DNA of 61,364 nt, from contig GG745378.1 in the NCBI GenBank assembly GCA_000151295.1, positions 200,795 to 262,158 of the forward strand, in the 5' to 3' direction. The stretch's first letter is position 1, and every line of letters begins with the position of its first letter. The notes below the pieces were generated by a model. The model saw only the letters and a list, made by a program, of their open reading frames with translations. It had not been told where the DNA came from and did not search any database. The DNA is from Allomyces macrogynus ATCC 38327 (Eukaryota > Blastocladiomycota > Blastocladiomycetes > Blastocladiales > Blastocladiaceae). Shown piece after piece: positions 30,020 to 43,138 of this stretch. The position numbers and the translations under genes were made by a program.

Positions 30020-31545
30020 ATGGCTGCTCAACCGAAGTCGTTGCAATCATGGATCGAGGCTCTTCCCACCGCCGTTCGCGATGTGATCCTGGGCTGTCTC
30101 GCTATCACGGATCGCGTCGCGCTTATTCAACTGGCCCGCGCGTCGCCTGTGCTCTACGCCACCGCGATCCGCACCGCGATCCGTACTGCACCTGCCGACT
30201 GGTCATGGCTCACGATTGATGGAGCGACGCGGCAACCTGTTCCCTGCTGGAGCTCGTTGGATCCCTTGGCGCATGCATCACGACCTGGCGATTGCCCCTC
30301 GATACTTCCGTCTACTTGATCCCTGCAGTTGGCGTGTTTTCGGCAATAGACTTAAGAAGTGTCGACGACCGTCCAATCGGCCCAATCTCTCGGCGCGATC
30401 TGCGCAGCTTGTTTTTTGGCCGGAATATCACGCCGCCATTTGTCGACGCGACGCTACCGCATGTGCGCCGCTTCGCGTGGTCCATGCGGGACGTTGACGT
30501 GACTGAGAGTCGCATCTTGGTGGATGCGATTGCGCTCGCCGGTGGATTTCCGGACGCCGTCACCGATTTCGCTGTGCTTCTGCCAGGCACCAAGCCATGG
30601 GCCGACGACGAGAAAGCTGTCGTGGCACGACTTGCCCGTCTTGTTGCCGCATCCCGCATCCGCAACCTGACCTTCACGCAAGATCCTGCCCAACGGCCCA
30701 CAACGGTGTCCTTTGAATGGCCCCCACCCTTGTCCATTCAGGCCCATGTTGCGAGCGAGTTCCTCGAAAAGGAGTTTCCCCAGACGACGCTCACGACGCT
30801 CCGCATTCAGCTCGCCGAGGGATGGTCTCGTGGATCTCACGATGCAGTGTAATGGCCATCGTCTCTGCGCTGCTTTGAGCTCGATTTGCACTCCGTTGCC
30901 TTTGGCGATGTTGGTTTGGTCAACCTTCTTGTGTCGCTCTCTCGTGCCGATCTCCCGCACCTCGATGTCCTCAACCTGAACAACGTGCTCGCGATCGTAC
31001 CAGTCGTTGATGCCATTATTGCGGTCCTGCGGCCGTCGCTTACAGTACTTTGCGTTGGTGCTATGTTTCCCGTTGGCCTGGCTGCGGTCAACGATTCCAT
31101 GATGGCGGCGTGCTTCTGCACTCTCATCGAAGGATGCGCGGCCAAATGCCCAAATCTCAAGCGGTTGCATCTGTTTCCAACCAGCCGCGCCGTGTCTGCT
31201 GTCGACCGGACCGCGGTGGTGGCTGATGTGGTTCCGCAGCTCCGCAACCTCGCGAACCTCACGGATATTTCGCTGCGTGAGTGGGGTATGATGGCCACTG
31301 ACGAGGCCGTGTTCTCGGCACTTGCAACGGCCGTGCCAAACTTGCAGCGCCTTGATTTGTCGAACAACCGCTGGATCAATGGCAGAGTCGTGCCACTGCT
31401 CCTGCCGCTGATTGAGCGTGGGAACGTCGTGGACATTGACTTGAATGGGACGCTTGTTGATTGTTCTGGGCGCAACCAGGTGGCTGCGGCAATCAAAAAG
31501 GCGCGGCTCCGTCGACTCGCAGTCGCTGTTGTGGATGCGTCGTGA
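30020..31545 (+). pseudogene. F-box-like/LRR pseudogene E, recent tandem copy of D
   Basis: Starts at ATG 30020 with SWIEALPTAVRDVILGCLAI and is colinear with gene D to the end (IKKARLRRLAVAVVD). Two lesions are clear. A single-base shift near 30240 moves the SVYLIPAV and IGPISRRDLRSLFF block into another frame, and a CAA codon of the WPSSLR repeat region has become TAA at 30850-30852. Downstream of the stop, 231 codons remain open (30853-31545) with no further damage. The low number of lesions implies recent inactivation. A sequence error at 30240 is possible, but the nonsense codon would remain. Confidence 0.85.
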
Positions 31546-31683
31546 TACCAACGATGCCGGACGTGGTGGATGAAATGACATCGAGACATGGCTTGATTTC
31601 TTGTTCGCCCGCGATTCATCAGACCATCCTGTCATGGCCAAATTCTTCCGAGTCCCACCGCTCAAACCGCAGGAAAAACATCA

Positions 31684-33132
31684 ATGAGCACGCGTTCGAC
31701 CCTCGAAACGCTGCCAGACCATTCTCTCGATTGCTGCTCTTCTTGGCCAGTAATGATCGCCCCGCTCTGATCCAGCTCGCGCGCACGTCCCATCGCTTCT
31801 ACGCTCCAGCAATTTCCATGGCGATCCGAACCGCGCCCGCGTTATGGCTGCTGATCAACACGGACCAGACCACGGGGCGGCCTCAAGCGTACTCTTGGCA
31901 TTCAACGAGTCACGTCATGAGTTTGGGCATGGGAATCGACGGCGATGAGAACGCGCGCAGCTGGAAGTACGGCCCACCCGCAGGCTCTTTGCGTGGCATC
32001 TTCCTGATCCCGACAGTTTTCGGCTGGGACAAGCGAACCAATCGAGCGTGTGTCGCCGAAATGAACCAGCACATAACGAACCGGCCGATTGGGCCGATTC
32101 CATTCCACCAGCTCCGTTCGCACTATCAGGCTGATGCCATGCTGGATATCATCTCAACTGTGCTCCCTCGCGCGCAACGCGTCATGTTGGGCTGTCTTGA
32201 CGACCTAGATGTGTTCACCACCAACCTCAACGAAATTGATGCTCTGGGCTCCCTCCCGACAACTCTATCTACTATGACGATGGCGTTTGCCGACAAAATG
32301 CTGAATGCTTCTGGCGCCGGTGTGGCCATTCGTCGCTTGGCGTGTCTGCTCGCCAAATCGAGTGTGCTCTGCATGAGCTTTTCGTTTGACATTTCCATTT
32401 ACTCGCATGAGTGGAATAAGCCCGCCATGCTCCGTGCCTTGCTATTGCTCATGAGCCATGGCATCCCACACGGGTTGAGGACGCTGCGGCTCGATGGGCT
32501 GTGGGTCCGCACATTGATGGCAGCGGGGAGCTTCCGTTGTACTTGGTCGCGTGGCCCGTGCTGCTGCGTCATTTCCACCTCGAAGTTGGCAACGCGTACG
32601 GCGAAGAGGACGTAGTGGTCGCCCTACTGTTGACGTCGTTGGTACTGGCCAAGGTCTCGAACCTGGTCACGCTCGATGTGACGGGCGCCAACTTTGACGA
32701 AGTCGGCGTCATGAATGCGATCATTGCCGCGCTTTCAGCGACCCTCACGACGCTCCGTCTCGTGCAATACTATCCGCGGTCCCCTGGACCCAGGGATACC
32801 CTCCACTTGTGCGCCTTGCTCCAGGCGATTGCCAGCAAGTGCCCTCGCTCCAGTCGCTGTACATCGAGCCCAAGATCATTTTTGAGCGGGAAAAGCTGAC
32901 GGTTCTTGCGCAGGATGCGATCCCGGAGCTTCGCGGTCTGGCGAGATTGAATACCCTTGCCCACGTCGCGTGGGACCTGACGGCTGAAGTTGATTCGTTT
33001 TTGACCGCCTTGGCCGACGCTGTGCCGAATTTGTTCGTGCTTGACCTGTCGCGGAACCAGAAACTCGGCGACGGCATTGTTGATCAGCTCGTGCCCTCGT
33101 CCAACACGGCCACCTCCGGCGTTTGGTCATGA
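31684..33132 (+). pseudogene. F-box-like/LRR pseudogene F
   Basis: ATG 31684 begins STRSTLETLPDHSLDC. The frame shifts near 31725 and continues ASNDRPALIQLARTSHRFYA, GIFLIPTV and IGPIPFHQLRS. It shifts again near 32500 (after RLDGLWV) into a frame with LYLVAWPVLLRHFHLEVGNA. A third shift near 32825 leads into VPSLQSLYIEPK and LFVLDLSRNQKLGDG, with a stop at 33130-33132. The large intact blocks between shifts suggest moderately recent decay. It is the third member of the D/E/F cluster. Confidence 0.82.
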
Positions 33133-34679
33133 CGGGCCCCAACAGGCTGTCGCGTGAACGCCAAGAAAAACTCGCTGCAATGATCCACCAAGCGCAGCGG
33201 GCGCGGTGCACGGCGGCCGTCAGTCAATGAGGGAGCGTAACATGGAGATGCGGTTTGGTGTGCTTCTTTGTGAAGGTGAGAATCGGGCTAGTGGGAAACA
33301 ATGGATCACGGAGCCGAGAAAGCAATGGTTGAGGCAATGTGTTGGAATGCGCGTCATTGGTCCAGGCAATGAGTAATGAACAAAAGAAGACAATCGAGCC
33401 AAGGCTATGGATGAGCGACACAAACTAAGGTGTAAGTATCCGAGAGAAGGAGAAGCGGAGCGACTTCGGATGGGCGTCAGGCCAAACGCTTACGAGGGGG
33501 TACACAAATGCCTTGAAACGTTGGTCTCGCGTGACTTTTTGCGGTGAAGGGCCGAACAAAATGGTGAAATGACAAATGCTTGTTTCCGTGATCATCAAGG
33601 ATTGTTGTCAACCACACATTCTTGGAGGTGACAGTAGGTCAGGATCAAAGGAGAAAGACAAGCTGCGACCAAGGCGGAAAATGTGGGTGACCAAGGGTCG
33701 AGTCAACAATATCAAGCACCCATCTTCATGTTTCGTGCCCCCGTTGGTGTTGCTGAAGCGACCTGCCGTCCGTACTTGATAACGGAGATGCGATAGCACT
33801 CGTGGATTGAGAGAAGGGACTCAATGAGAGCGGTTGATGATGCGAGAAAGACAGAAAAAGCTGCGACGCGTTGGGTGATTTGACCTTGGCTTGTGCACAC
33901 TCTTTTTGAGCCTACTCTCCGTCGTTCCCAACATGCGTCTGCGCGACCTGCGAGATAATCAGCACCTCGGATCAGCTGGCGCCACTCGCAACGCGATTAG
34001 ATGCGACGCCCGGCGATGAGAGTCAATCATTCGCGTGACGACCGTGCAACAGTCTGTTGTAATGATCCGCCCTGCGGAGTAGGTGCGGTGCTCCACACTC
34101 TTGTCCAGGATGCATGGAGCTGCGGTTTGGTGAGAGGCTGGTTCTCCGCGAATGCGACCGTTTTCATTTTTCCGCAGGCCGGCGCAGCGGGAACTGGATT
34201 GGCCATTGGATTCCACTGCTTGGCGACAGATCTTTCTTTGTCAAAATACTCTAAAGAGGACTGGCGAAGACATGCTCCGCCCGACGGTTCAAGCGCAGTC
34301 ACATCTTGCTCGACGGGGCTGGCAGGAACCTCCGCGGTGTGGCTCAGCCATCTCCGACTTCGGGCGCTTGATTGTCGAAAATCATTCCACACTCGCGTTG
34401 GATCGCTGGCGCGACCACTCCTCTTTGATTGCGACTTTTTTGCAGGTATATTATCGAACGGGACTCGACACAGAGCGCGCTCTGAAGTGATCAGGGTGCC
34501 TTCTGGCACCAACACGACACTTCAATCATTGCAGCGCCTGATTTCTACCGCATTCGAAATTGCCACGTTCATGATCGATCCTGACCCGTCCAGAGCCAGA
34601 CGGCCGTAAATACCCCAAGCAACTGTAAATTTGCGCGTCGCCGACGCGCCCCAGAATTGTATTCCCAAAACGGACGATC
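33133..34679. other. Long intergenic region upstream of SEC11
   Basis: About 1.55 kb, the longest gap in the window. Frames of 203 codons on the plus strand (34001-34609) and 163 on the minus strand (34515-34027) overlap each other; neither shows a known motif. No repeats, RNA genes or LRR-family remnants were recognised. Confidence 0.35.
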
Positions 34680-35443
34680 ATGAACCCGCTGTCTGTCAGT
34701 CTTCGCCAGGTACTGCGAGCTTTGAGATCGTGACGCGACGCCAGCAACCGTCAGAACCCTGACCATGAGCGCTTGGTGCCGATCGACAAGTAGGCACTCC
34801 TACAAGTGCTCAATGTGCTGGTCATCATTTCTTCGGCGCTCGTGATGTGGAAAGGATTGAGTATGTGGACCAACACCGAGTCGCCAATTGTCGTCGTCTT
34901 GACGTACGCCTTGTTATTTTGTTGGGACCAAATTCCATGACGGAAGTGTCCGATCGCTGACGAGATTTCGCGTTGTTTTGGTAGCACGTCCATGGAACCC
35001 GCGTTTGGCCGCGGCGATCTGCTCTTCCTTGCCAAGCCAACGACCGAGTTCCAAGTCGGTGACATTGTCGTGTATGCGCTCGAGGGCAGGGAAATACCGA
35101 TTGTTCACCGCGTTTTGAACGTACACACATTGCTGTGCGCTTTTGGATCCTCGCCATCCGCACGACGACACGAACTGACATGGGAGTATGGACACCAATC
35201 AGGGACGGCGACGTGAAGCAGTACCTGCTGACCAAGGGCGACAACAACGGGACACCAGATCACGCGCTGTACGGCGAGCATCAGCCGGGCAAGCTGTGGA
35301 TCACGACCGATGAAGTGGTGGGCAAAGTGTACGGCTACGCGCCGTACGTTGGATACCTGACGATTGCCATGGCCGATTTCCCGCAGCTCAAGGTGGTGCT
35401 GCTGGGCGCACTGGGCTTGTTTGCGCTCTTGACGCGCGAGTAA
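34680..35443 (+). CDS. SEC11: Signal peptidase complex catalytic subunit SEC11
   Basis: Four exons: 34680-34709, 34794-34903, 34985-35134 and 35203-35443, with introns of 84, 81 and 68 bases; 176 residues. SEC11 is the membrane-anchored serine protease (family S26B) that removes signal peptides in the ER. The membrane helix is [18 protein letters not shown] (about residues 15-32). Catalytic Ser49 is in [13 protein letters not shown] and His88 in PIVHRVLN. The third family motif is LLTKGDNN, and the C-terminal hydrophobic segment is [18 protein letters not shown]. The ten-residue first exon is needed to supply a start codon in frame. The residues before Ser49 are Thr-Thr, where the family usually has Ser-Gly. 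Confidence 0.93.
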
Positions 35444-36089
35444 AATATAACGATTGTACGATAGGCTCTGAGCTCGTGAGGCCCACTCACGTAAGTTCTC
35501 ATAAAATGGCAGTCTTGGAGCTGTCAAACGAGCATAACACTGCGTCCATCATCACCACCACGCCCTAAATCATCGGACGATGCGCGCCTGAACACATTTC
35601 ACCCTAACAGGGACCACGATGCTGCGATTTCGGGGTTCGCGTCACCACCAGGCGAGCGCCAGCGATGGGCATGCGGGCGGACACAAATATCACCATTCAT
35701 TGCTGGCCGTGAGGACGGAGTTGAGTTGGCCCAAGTCTGCCTTGAGAACTAGCCGAGCTTGCTCAGAGGTTGCTCAGGACCGTGGTCTGCGTCATTCACC
35801 AAAGCTTCCATGTCATTGATCAAAAGCGTTTGCGGGTCGCGACGACGCTTCAGTTTGATCCTCAGCCCAAAGACAACGATATTGCTTTGTACTCTGGGCA
35901 CGTCTAGCTGCAAAGAGCAGGTGCAGCAGCACTCGCATTGGATCAAGCAAGAGCAACGGTGTGCTGCAGCCGAGTCGCCAGACGCTGGCCGTTCATGAGC
36001 ACCGGGTCGCTGACCCCGCGATCCGTGGTCATTGGCCTAGAATCGAGGAGCCTGCAACAAAGGCAATCTTGTCCACCTCGTCGAGCGGC
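35444..36089. other. Intergenic region upstream of TFB1
   Basis: About 650 bases with no recognisable gene. Short frames exist on both strands. The TFB1 promoter should lie here. Confidence 0.35.
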
Positions 36090-38109
36090 ATGTCGTCGGG
36101 CCAGGCCGCCGGGGCCGTCGTCGCCGTACCCGCGCGGCTCAAGAAGGTGGACGGCATTTTGACGCTCACGAGCGACCACCGGCTCCTATGGGCGTCCAAC
36201 GACGCCGAGGGTCTTGCCGCGCTCGTCATTGAGCTGTCCGACATTGAATGTACGGAAACTACGTCTTGGTCGGGTTGCTTTCCACGTAATGGACTGACGT
36301 GTGTGTGCGCAACAGCGCAGCAGCAGAGTAACGGCACCAAGATCATGCTCCGCATCCTCTTGCACTCGGGCACCGCGCACACGTTCTCGTTTACCTCTCC
36401 TCCCGACCGCGGCGCCGTGCGCGATGCGATCGTCACATTTCTCACTTCTGCCTTGACGCGGGCCAGCGCGCCCGCCGTTGCCGCAACAAGCCGACCGCCT
36501 ACGGACGCGACAGCATCACAGTCGTCGAATAGAGACCTGGTGCAGTTTACGACGCTGCCGGTCAAGGACGAGGTCGAGCTGCGGTCGATGCTACTTAAGC
36601 AGCACCGGCACCTGTCGCGCGCACACCAGGCCATGGTGCGCGGCGGACTGCTGTCAGAGACGGAGTTTTGGTCCAAGCACAAGGTACTGGCCCGCGCTTT
36701 GCGATTCATCCCTCTCCCGGTGGTTCGCTGATCCCCCGCGCGCAACTTTGTAGAGGTTGCTGGAAACTGCCGCCGTGACCAAGAAGCAGCAGCGCGGGCC
36801 CGTGTCGGCGTGGCTCTCGGACGTGCGCCCCGTCACTAACGAGGGCAAGGAGGTCAAGTACGTGCTCACGCCGCAAATCATCCACTCGATTTTCGTGCAG
36901 TACCCGACCGGTACAGGATTTTGCTCTCTATTTTTCGCGTGGTGCTCAGTATGATTCGACTGACTCGGAATGGTGCGACTGATCCCGCCACAGTGGCCAA
37001 GCTGCACAAGGAGATGGTGCCCGACAAGCTCTCGGAGCCCGAGTTTTGGACGCGGTACTTTCAGTCCAAGTTTTTCCACCGCACGCGCACCGTGAACGCG
37101 ACGACCGGTGCCGACGACGAGCTGTTTGAGCAGTGCTGGCAGGACGCGGAGCAGTCGAAGCCGTCCGACGAGCGCGTCGATCGGCTCAACCCAATGCTCA
37201 ATTTGGCCGCAACGGAAATGGACAAGGTCGAGGTGCGCGACGATTTCTGGTCGCTATTCATGATTTGTCGGGACGAGCGCTGACCGTGGAGAGATGCAAC
37301 CTAGGAAAACGGCAACGCGCCCGACATGACCATGCAGTATTCGGACAAGAACAAGGCGATCCCGATCATTCGCCGGTTCAACCGGCACTCGGAGCAGGTC
37401 CTGCACTCATTCCTCGCCGCGCAACAGCACCAGCAGAAGCCGTCTGCATACCCGCCGCGCGCCTCAGCCGCGTCACTCGGGCATCTCGAGGCCGAAATCG
37501 ATCTCGAGGACCTGCACGCGCCGCGGCACCGCGACGAGATTCCGCTCGCCATCCACGACCACCCGCACACGATGGTCAGTCGCTCGCATGCGGTCGATGC
37601 CGCGCCCGTCCGGCGCGACGACGTGCACCGATTTGTGGACGCGGTGCGTGACGTGCGACTGGATGTGGGCGCGTCGATTGTCGACAGACAGTGCCGGCAC
37701 GCACAGGCGCGGATCATGCAGAGTGTGCGTGACCAGGTGGCCGCGGCGCCCGTCGGGTCGCTAAAAGGTACGTGATGGGCTGTGTTCAGCGATGGGGTTC
37801 GGTTTTCTCTGGCTCACGTCTGCTTTGATTACGATAGAAATGGCCATGGCGCCCACGACAGCGCACGAGCTCGAGGCCATGTTTGCGACCACGACCGAGC
37901 TGCTGCGGCACTTTTGGGGCGCGCTGCGCACCGACGCCGACAAGCAGAAGCGCATGCTCGAGGCGCTTCGTGGGCACCGCGCGACCGTGACCAAGTGGCG
38001 CTCTCGCGCCGCCGGGTCGGCATCTGCGGGTGGGCACAGCGCCGCGGTGATCGACGGCGTGTGCGGCCAGATGGTCACGCTCATGGACCGGGCGCTGCAG
38101 CACATCTAG
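36090..38109 (+). CDS. TFB1: TFIIH core subunit p62 / TFB1
   Basis: Six exons: 36090-36249, 36316-36683, 36754-36910, 36994-37232, 37305-37767 and 37838-38109; introns 66-83 bases; 552 residues (human p62 has 548). p62/TFB1 is a scaffold of the TFIIH core used in RNA polymerase II initiation and nucleotide excision repair. The N-terminal PH-like domain (about 15-120) contains KKVDGILTLTSDHRLLWAS and IMLRILLHSGTAHTFSF. The first BSD domain ends exon 2 (LSETEFWSKHK). The second BSD domain is about 228-257 (EMVPDKLSEPEFWTRYFQSK). Next come LAATEMDKVE and, across the fourth junction, NGNAPDMTMQYSD. The fourth donor (GTGCGC) was placed by phase and by this family sequence; reading on instead hits a stop. 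Confidence 0.92.
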
Positions 38110-38641
38110 GCCCGTAATGGAGAGATGCGCAAATGAAATAAACACCATGGTTTTGTGATCACTGTACGTTGCGACCATGACGTTGTCTGTCATTACACGA
38201 CAGGCGCACGCGCTCGTGGTGCCGACTTTACGCGCCACGCGGCCACGTTGGCCCTTTACCCTTGGCGACGTCCATCGGCCACACCCGTCTCTCGTTTGAT
38301 GGCAAGCAGTCGCCCAACTTTCAGCTTCCTGGAGCAGAGGGGGCGCTGGTTGACCTGTCACACAAATCGACATGTGCGATTTCTTTGCGGCTCGTGCGGC
38401 CCAGGCCGCTGCAAGATTTGTCTTTGTGCAGGGCGCCAGAGTCTTTCCCACGTGCAAAATGACAATCGCCGCCAATGCATCGGCAAGCGATTCCTGATCG
38501 GCTCCATGCTACCGACGTCGCCCAACTGCTTCCCACGTTTCCTTCGACAACAAAGTTGACGACCACCCGCACCCGCGCCCACGCTGATCGTTGTCGGACA
38601 CTATATAAGCAGTCTCCGCCCCCTCCTCAACCCGACCAACC
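38110..38641. other. Intergenic region between TFB1 and DAHP synthase
   Basis: About 530 bases. AATAAA at 38137-38142 is 28 bases after the TFB1 stop and could be its poly(A) signal. A Cys-rich chance frame (38155-38559) was not called. A TATA box lies at the right end. Confidence 0.4.
38602..38609 (+). promoter_or_regulatory. TATA box of DAHP synthase
   Basis: The sequence CACTATATAAGCAG places a canonical TATATAAG about 33 bases before ATG 38642, implying a very short 5' leader or a start site just before the codon. It is the only clear TATA box among the housekeeping genes here. Confidence 0.6.
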
Positions 38642-40234
<1,593 letters not shown>

Positions 40235-40610
40235 TGGCCGGCGTGGAGGAACATTTGAGTTTGGCATCGTCGTTTTGGATCAGTGGCGGTATATTCTAGT
40301 TTGGATTCCCAGCAGCTCCGTCAGCTCCTTTCTTGGCTATTTTCTGGCGTCGCGCGCGTCGAAAGGGTGGTTCTGAGGTACTTGCTCTGCCTTTGCGATG
40401 TCAGTTTCAGCTCGGCTCCAGTTAGCATTGGTGGTCAAAAACATTTCCCGGCCAAACCCCTTTCTCTCTCCAAGGCGGCCGACCATTCGGCTCCCACCAC
40501 CAATTTCCTTCTCTCTGATCCACAACTTGCTGCAACACTCTCGGCAGCACTCTTTTCCTCGACTCCGACCCGTCCAGCTTCCCGCACCCGCACTGGACCA
40601 ACAGCCCACC
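40235..40610. other. Intergenic region upstream of the TRIC gene
   Basis: About 375 bases, containing a perfect CAACTTGCTGCAA. No gene. Confidence 0.4.
40523..40535 (+). promoter_or_regulatory. Start-proximal element CAACTTGCTGCAA (perfect) upstream of TRIC
   Basis: It ends 75 bases before ATG 40611. This copy is in front of a single-copy housekeeping gene, so the element is not merely a passenger of the F-box-like family. Confidence 0.5.
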
Positions 40611-41864
40611 ATGAACTACACGGCCGCGATTCTCGACGTGGTCCCGCCGACCGTGGCCTCGTGGCTCGCTCAAGCACAAGTCCTTGCCGGTGATGCAGCT
40701 GCCGTTGCGGGTCCGATCATTGCCGACGCGACGATCAAGGCTCAGGCAGCTGCGGCATGGGCTGCCGAACAGCCGCTCGACGTTTACCTCGACGCGGCCA
40801 AGCAGGTACCGTCTTATGGCGAGCTCGGCGTGAAGGTGCTTGAAAACTATGGCGGCGTGTTTGTGAGCTATGTGACGGCGCTGCACGCGACGCGGTATGG
40901 ATTCTGTCGGTGAATTGTGGATAATTCGGTGAGTGAACGGTTGCTGACGACGCCGTTTGATGATAGCGTTTGCTTTGGCCTGTTCTCGAACCACCACTCA
41001 TCTGTGTCGCTGCTGCACTCGTGGGGTGCGTTCAAGTATCGGTTATGGTGGAGGTTCGCCACCAAAAGGAACTGATCGCGTCGTTCCCGGCATCCAGTCG
41101 CCATGTGTGTCCTGAGTTTTGGCGGCACGACGCTTTCCGGTACGTTTTGACGCGTTCTCGATCCGTCGATCCGCACGCGCTCCTCCACCCGCTCTCACTC
41201 CTGTACCCGACCCCCGACCGTAGCATTCCTCCTCGGCCACCCGCCCGGCTGGTTACTCAGCAACACGACGCTCCCGATCTACACGGCCATCTACCTTGTC
41301 TTCCGGTATGGCCCGGCACACCGCATCCTGCGTCTTGTCTCCTTCCCGACCCACCTCGCCTGCGCCGTCGGCGACGGACTCGCGCGCGCCCTGGCCATCA
41401 CGCGGCTCGGTGTCGACACTGTCCTCGCACGCCACCCCGGCTCGTACGTCGCGATGCTGATTTGCGGCACGCTGTGCGGGTGCGGCGGCGGCCTGCTCAA
41501 CAGCACGTTCGGCTTTTCGCAGGCGTCGTGGAAATTGGGCGTGCCCGTCGTCTCGATGGACGTGGTCCTGGCGATGGTGGTGGCGACTGGGTACACGGTC
41601 GCGGTGACGATGGGGGTGGATCGGGAAGAGGCGCGAGGGGTCGCGTGCGTGGTCGCGATCATGGTGCTCGTGCTGCAGGTGCTCAAGAACGCGCTGTTTG
41701 GCAGTTCGGCGCGCGTGCCGGTGCCGCCGGTGATGCAGGTCGTACAGCAAGTCGCAGCCGAGCTGGACGAGGATGCGCAGGGGATGACCAAGGTCAAGAA
41801 GGCGACGGCGGTGCGCGCGCCGTTGACGCCGCGCGGCAAGCACAAGCTGGTCAAGCAGAACTAG
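40611..41864 (+). CDS. TRIC-type intracellular monovalent cation channel
   Basis: Four exons: 40611-40894, 40967-41025, 41098-41139 and 41224-41864; introns 72, 72 and 84 bases; 341 residues. TRIC channels are trimeric K+-permeable channels of ER-type membranes that balance charge during Ca2+ release. The third exon (42 bases) gives VAMCVLSFGGTTLS and joins to AFLLGHPPGWLLSNTT. The long last exon contains VFRYGPAHRILRLVSFPTHL, ICGTLCGCGGGLLNSTFGFS and two further hydrophobic helices, the usual glycine-rich pattern of the family. The first 60 residues are an Ala-rich extension. The tail is basic (KKATAVRAPLTPRGKHKLVK). The family call rests on the order of glycine motifs and helices. Confidence 0.75.
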
Positions 41865-42234
41865 ATCGGGCCAAGGGGTGTGTCGCCGGTTCTTCGTCTT
41901 TTCGTTTTTGCAGTCGCTGTGGTCGTCGGGTGTGTCCAGTATTGCTCCATACACTTGCTCAATTTCGCCGTGCCTATTTTCCTCGGCTCCTGGAAACGAT
42001 GCTTGTGACCTGTTCCAGGGGCCCTGTCCTGTTCTCTCCACCGTGGTTCGTGGCCAAGACAAACGGAGAGACTATATCCACACGATGGGCGGCCACCCAA
42101 AGAATAAACAGATACACAACGAACGAACGCAGAAACGAGACATAAAGAAAATAAACGACAGCTGTACGACCACGCCGACAAGGCCCGACGACCGGGATCC
42201 TTCGGCACCTTGCTCACCCTCAAACGAAACGGAT
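41865..42234. other. Convergent intergenic region (TRIC / TOM22)
   Basis: About 370 bases of shared 3' flank. AATAAA near 42103 could serve the TRIC transcript. No gene. Confidence 0.4.
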
Positions 42235-42770
42235 TTAGAAACCGGGCGGAACGAGGCTGGCAGCGGGCTTGGCACCGACGGGCGCGCCGGGCATGCCGGG
42301 GACAGCGGCACCGCCCTGTGTGCCGAGCATCTACATCCAGTGTAACACCGTGCGTGAGCGACCGGGTCCAAAATAGGCATGGACACGGCAGGCGGGACCC
42401 CGGGTACCTGTTGCGCCGACTGGTCGCGCATCTGCTGCTCCTTCTCAAACATGACCATCTGCGTCTCCTTCTCGAGCTCCATGACGAGCGGCGCCAACAT
42501 GATCAGCGCGGTCGTCGAGATCACCCACGCGGCGTTGCCGAGGAACTTGGCCGCGGCCTTGCCAAACGAGGCGGCCGACGCGACCTTGGACGAGATGGCG
42601 TAGCGCGTTTCGGGTGCGACAATGTCCTTGAGCGCGGCAATGCGGTCGAGCAGACCTTCGTCGGCGACCGAGTAGTCGGACTCTGCGTCAGAGCCGTAGT
42701 CGGTCGTCTGGTACTCGTCGGCCGAGTCGACGCCGTCGAGGTCCTCTTGGTAGTTGGACAGCTTGACCAT
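42235..42770 (-). CDS. TOM22: Mitochondrial import receptor subunit TOM22
   Basis: Two exons on the minus strand, 42770-42408 and 42330-42235, with an intron of 77 bases; 152 residues. TOM22 is the central receptor and organiser of the outer-membrane translocase. The acidic cytosolic domain (1-40) is rich in Asp, Glu, Tyr and Ser. It is followed by ETLLDRIAALKDIV-like and PETRYAIS motifs (GLLDRIAALKDIVAPETRYA at 39-58) and the single membrane span WVISTTALIMLAPLVM at 82-97. The intermembrane-space tail runs into exon 2 as MLGTQGGAAVPGMPGAPVG. The donor GTACCC is the least typical in the window, but reading through it gives an unrelated Cys/Pro-rich sequence. Confidence 0.9.
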
Positions 42771-43138
42771 GCTGGTGCGATTGCGGGGAGTCGGTGGCGG
42801 TGCGGGGTGACGGGGCGGACGTGGCGACGGTGTCGAATCCCAGCGACAGTTGTGATCGCGGCGGTGCGCGCAGTGGACAAGTGTTGACGAGCATCACGTG
42901 GTGGTTTGATGCTTGGTCACCTTGATGATTTCTATCAGAGCATAAAAATGACCATTTCTTCCATTGCTCCCAACATCTCCGCTCTCCTTCTTCATCCCTC
43001 TCCTCAATCTCTATCCATCCAAGCAACAAGCTGCAGGCCACTCACGAAGGCCTGCTCGCGTCCTGGTCCCTTTCAGCACTGTTCAAGCCCATTTCCGACG
43101 CTCGCCTCGACCAACTTTGCGATTACTTCAACGGCATC
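42771..43138. other. Divergent intergenic region (TOM22 / PAP2)
   Basis: About 370 bases presumably holding both promoters. No conserved element recognised apart from a loose CAACAAGCTGCAGG near 43022. Confidence 0.35.

Noticed and set aside
34001..34609. 203-codon plus-strand frame in the long gap before SEC11
   Set aside because: Overlaps an equally open minus-strand frame; no recognisable motif on either strand.
38155..38559. Cys-rich frame resembling a zinc-binding protein
   Set aside because: The cysteines are not in a repeated CxxC spacing, and the frame lies wholly inside the TFB1/DAHP synthase spacer.
41026..41223. A single 198-base intron in the TRIC gene
   Set aside because: It is far longer than all other introns here, and splitting it around a 42-base exon restores the FGG segment in frame with two normal-sized introns.
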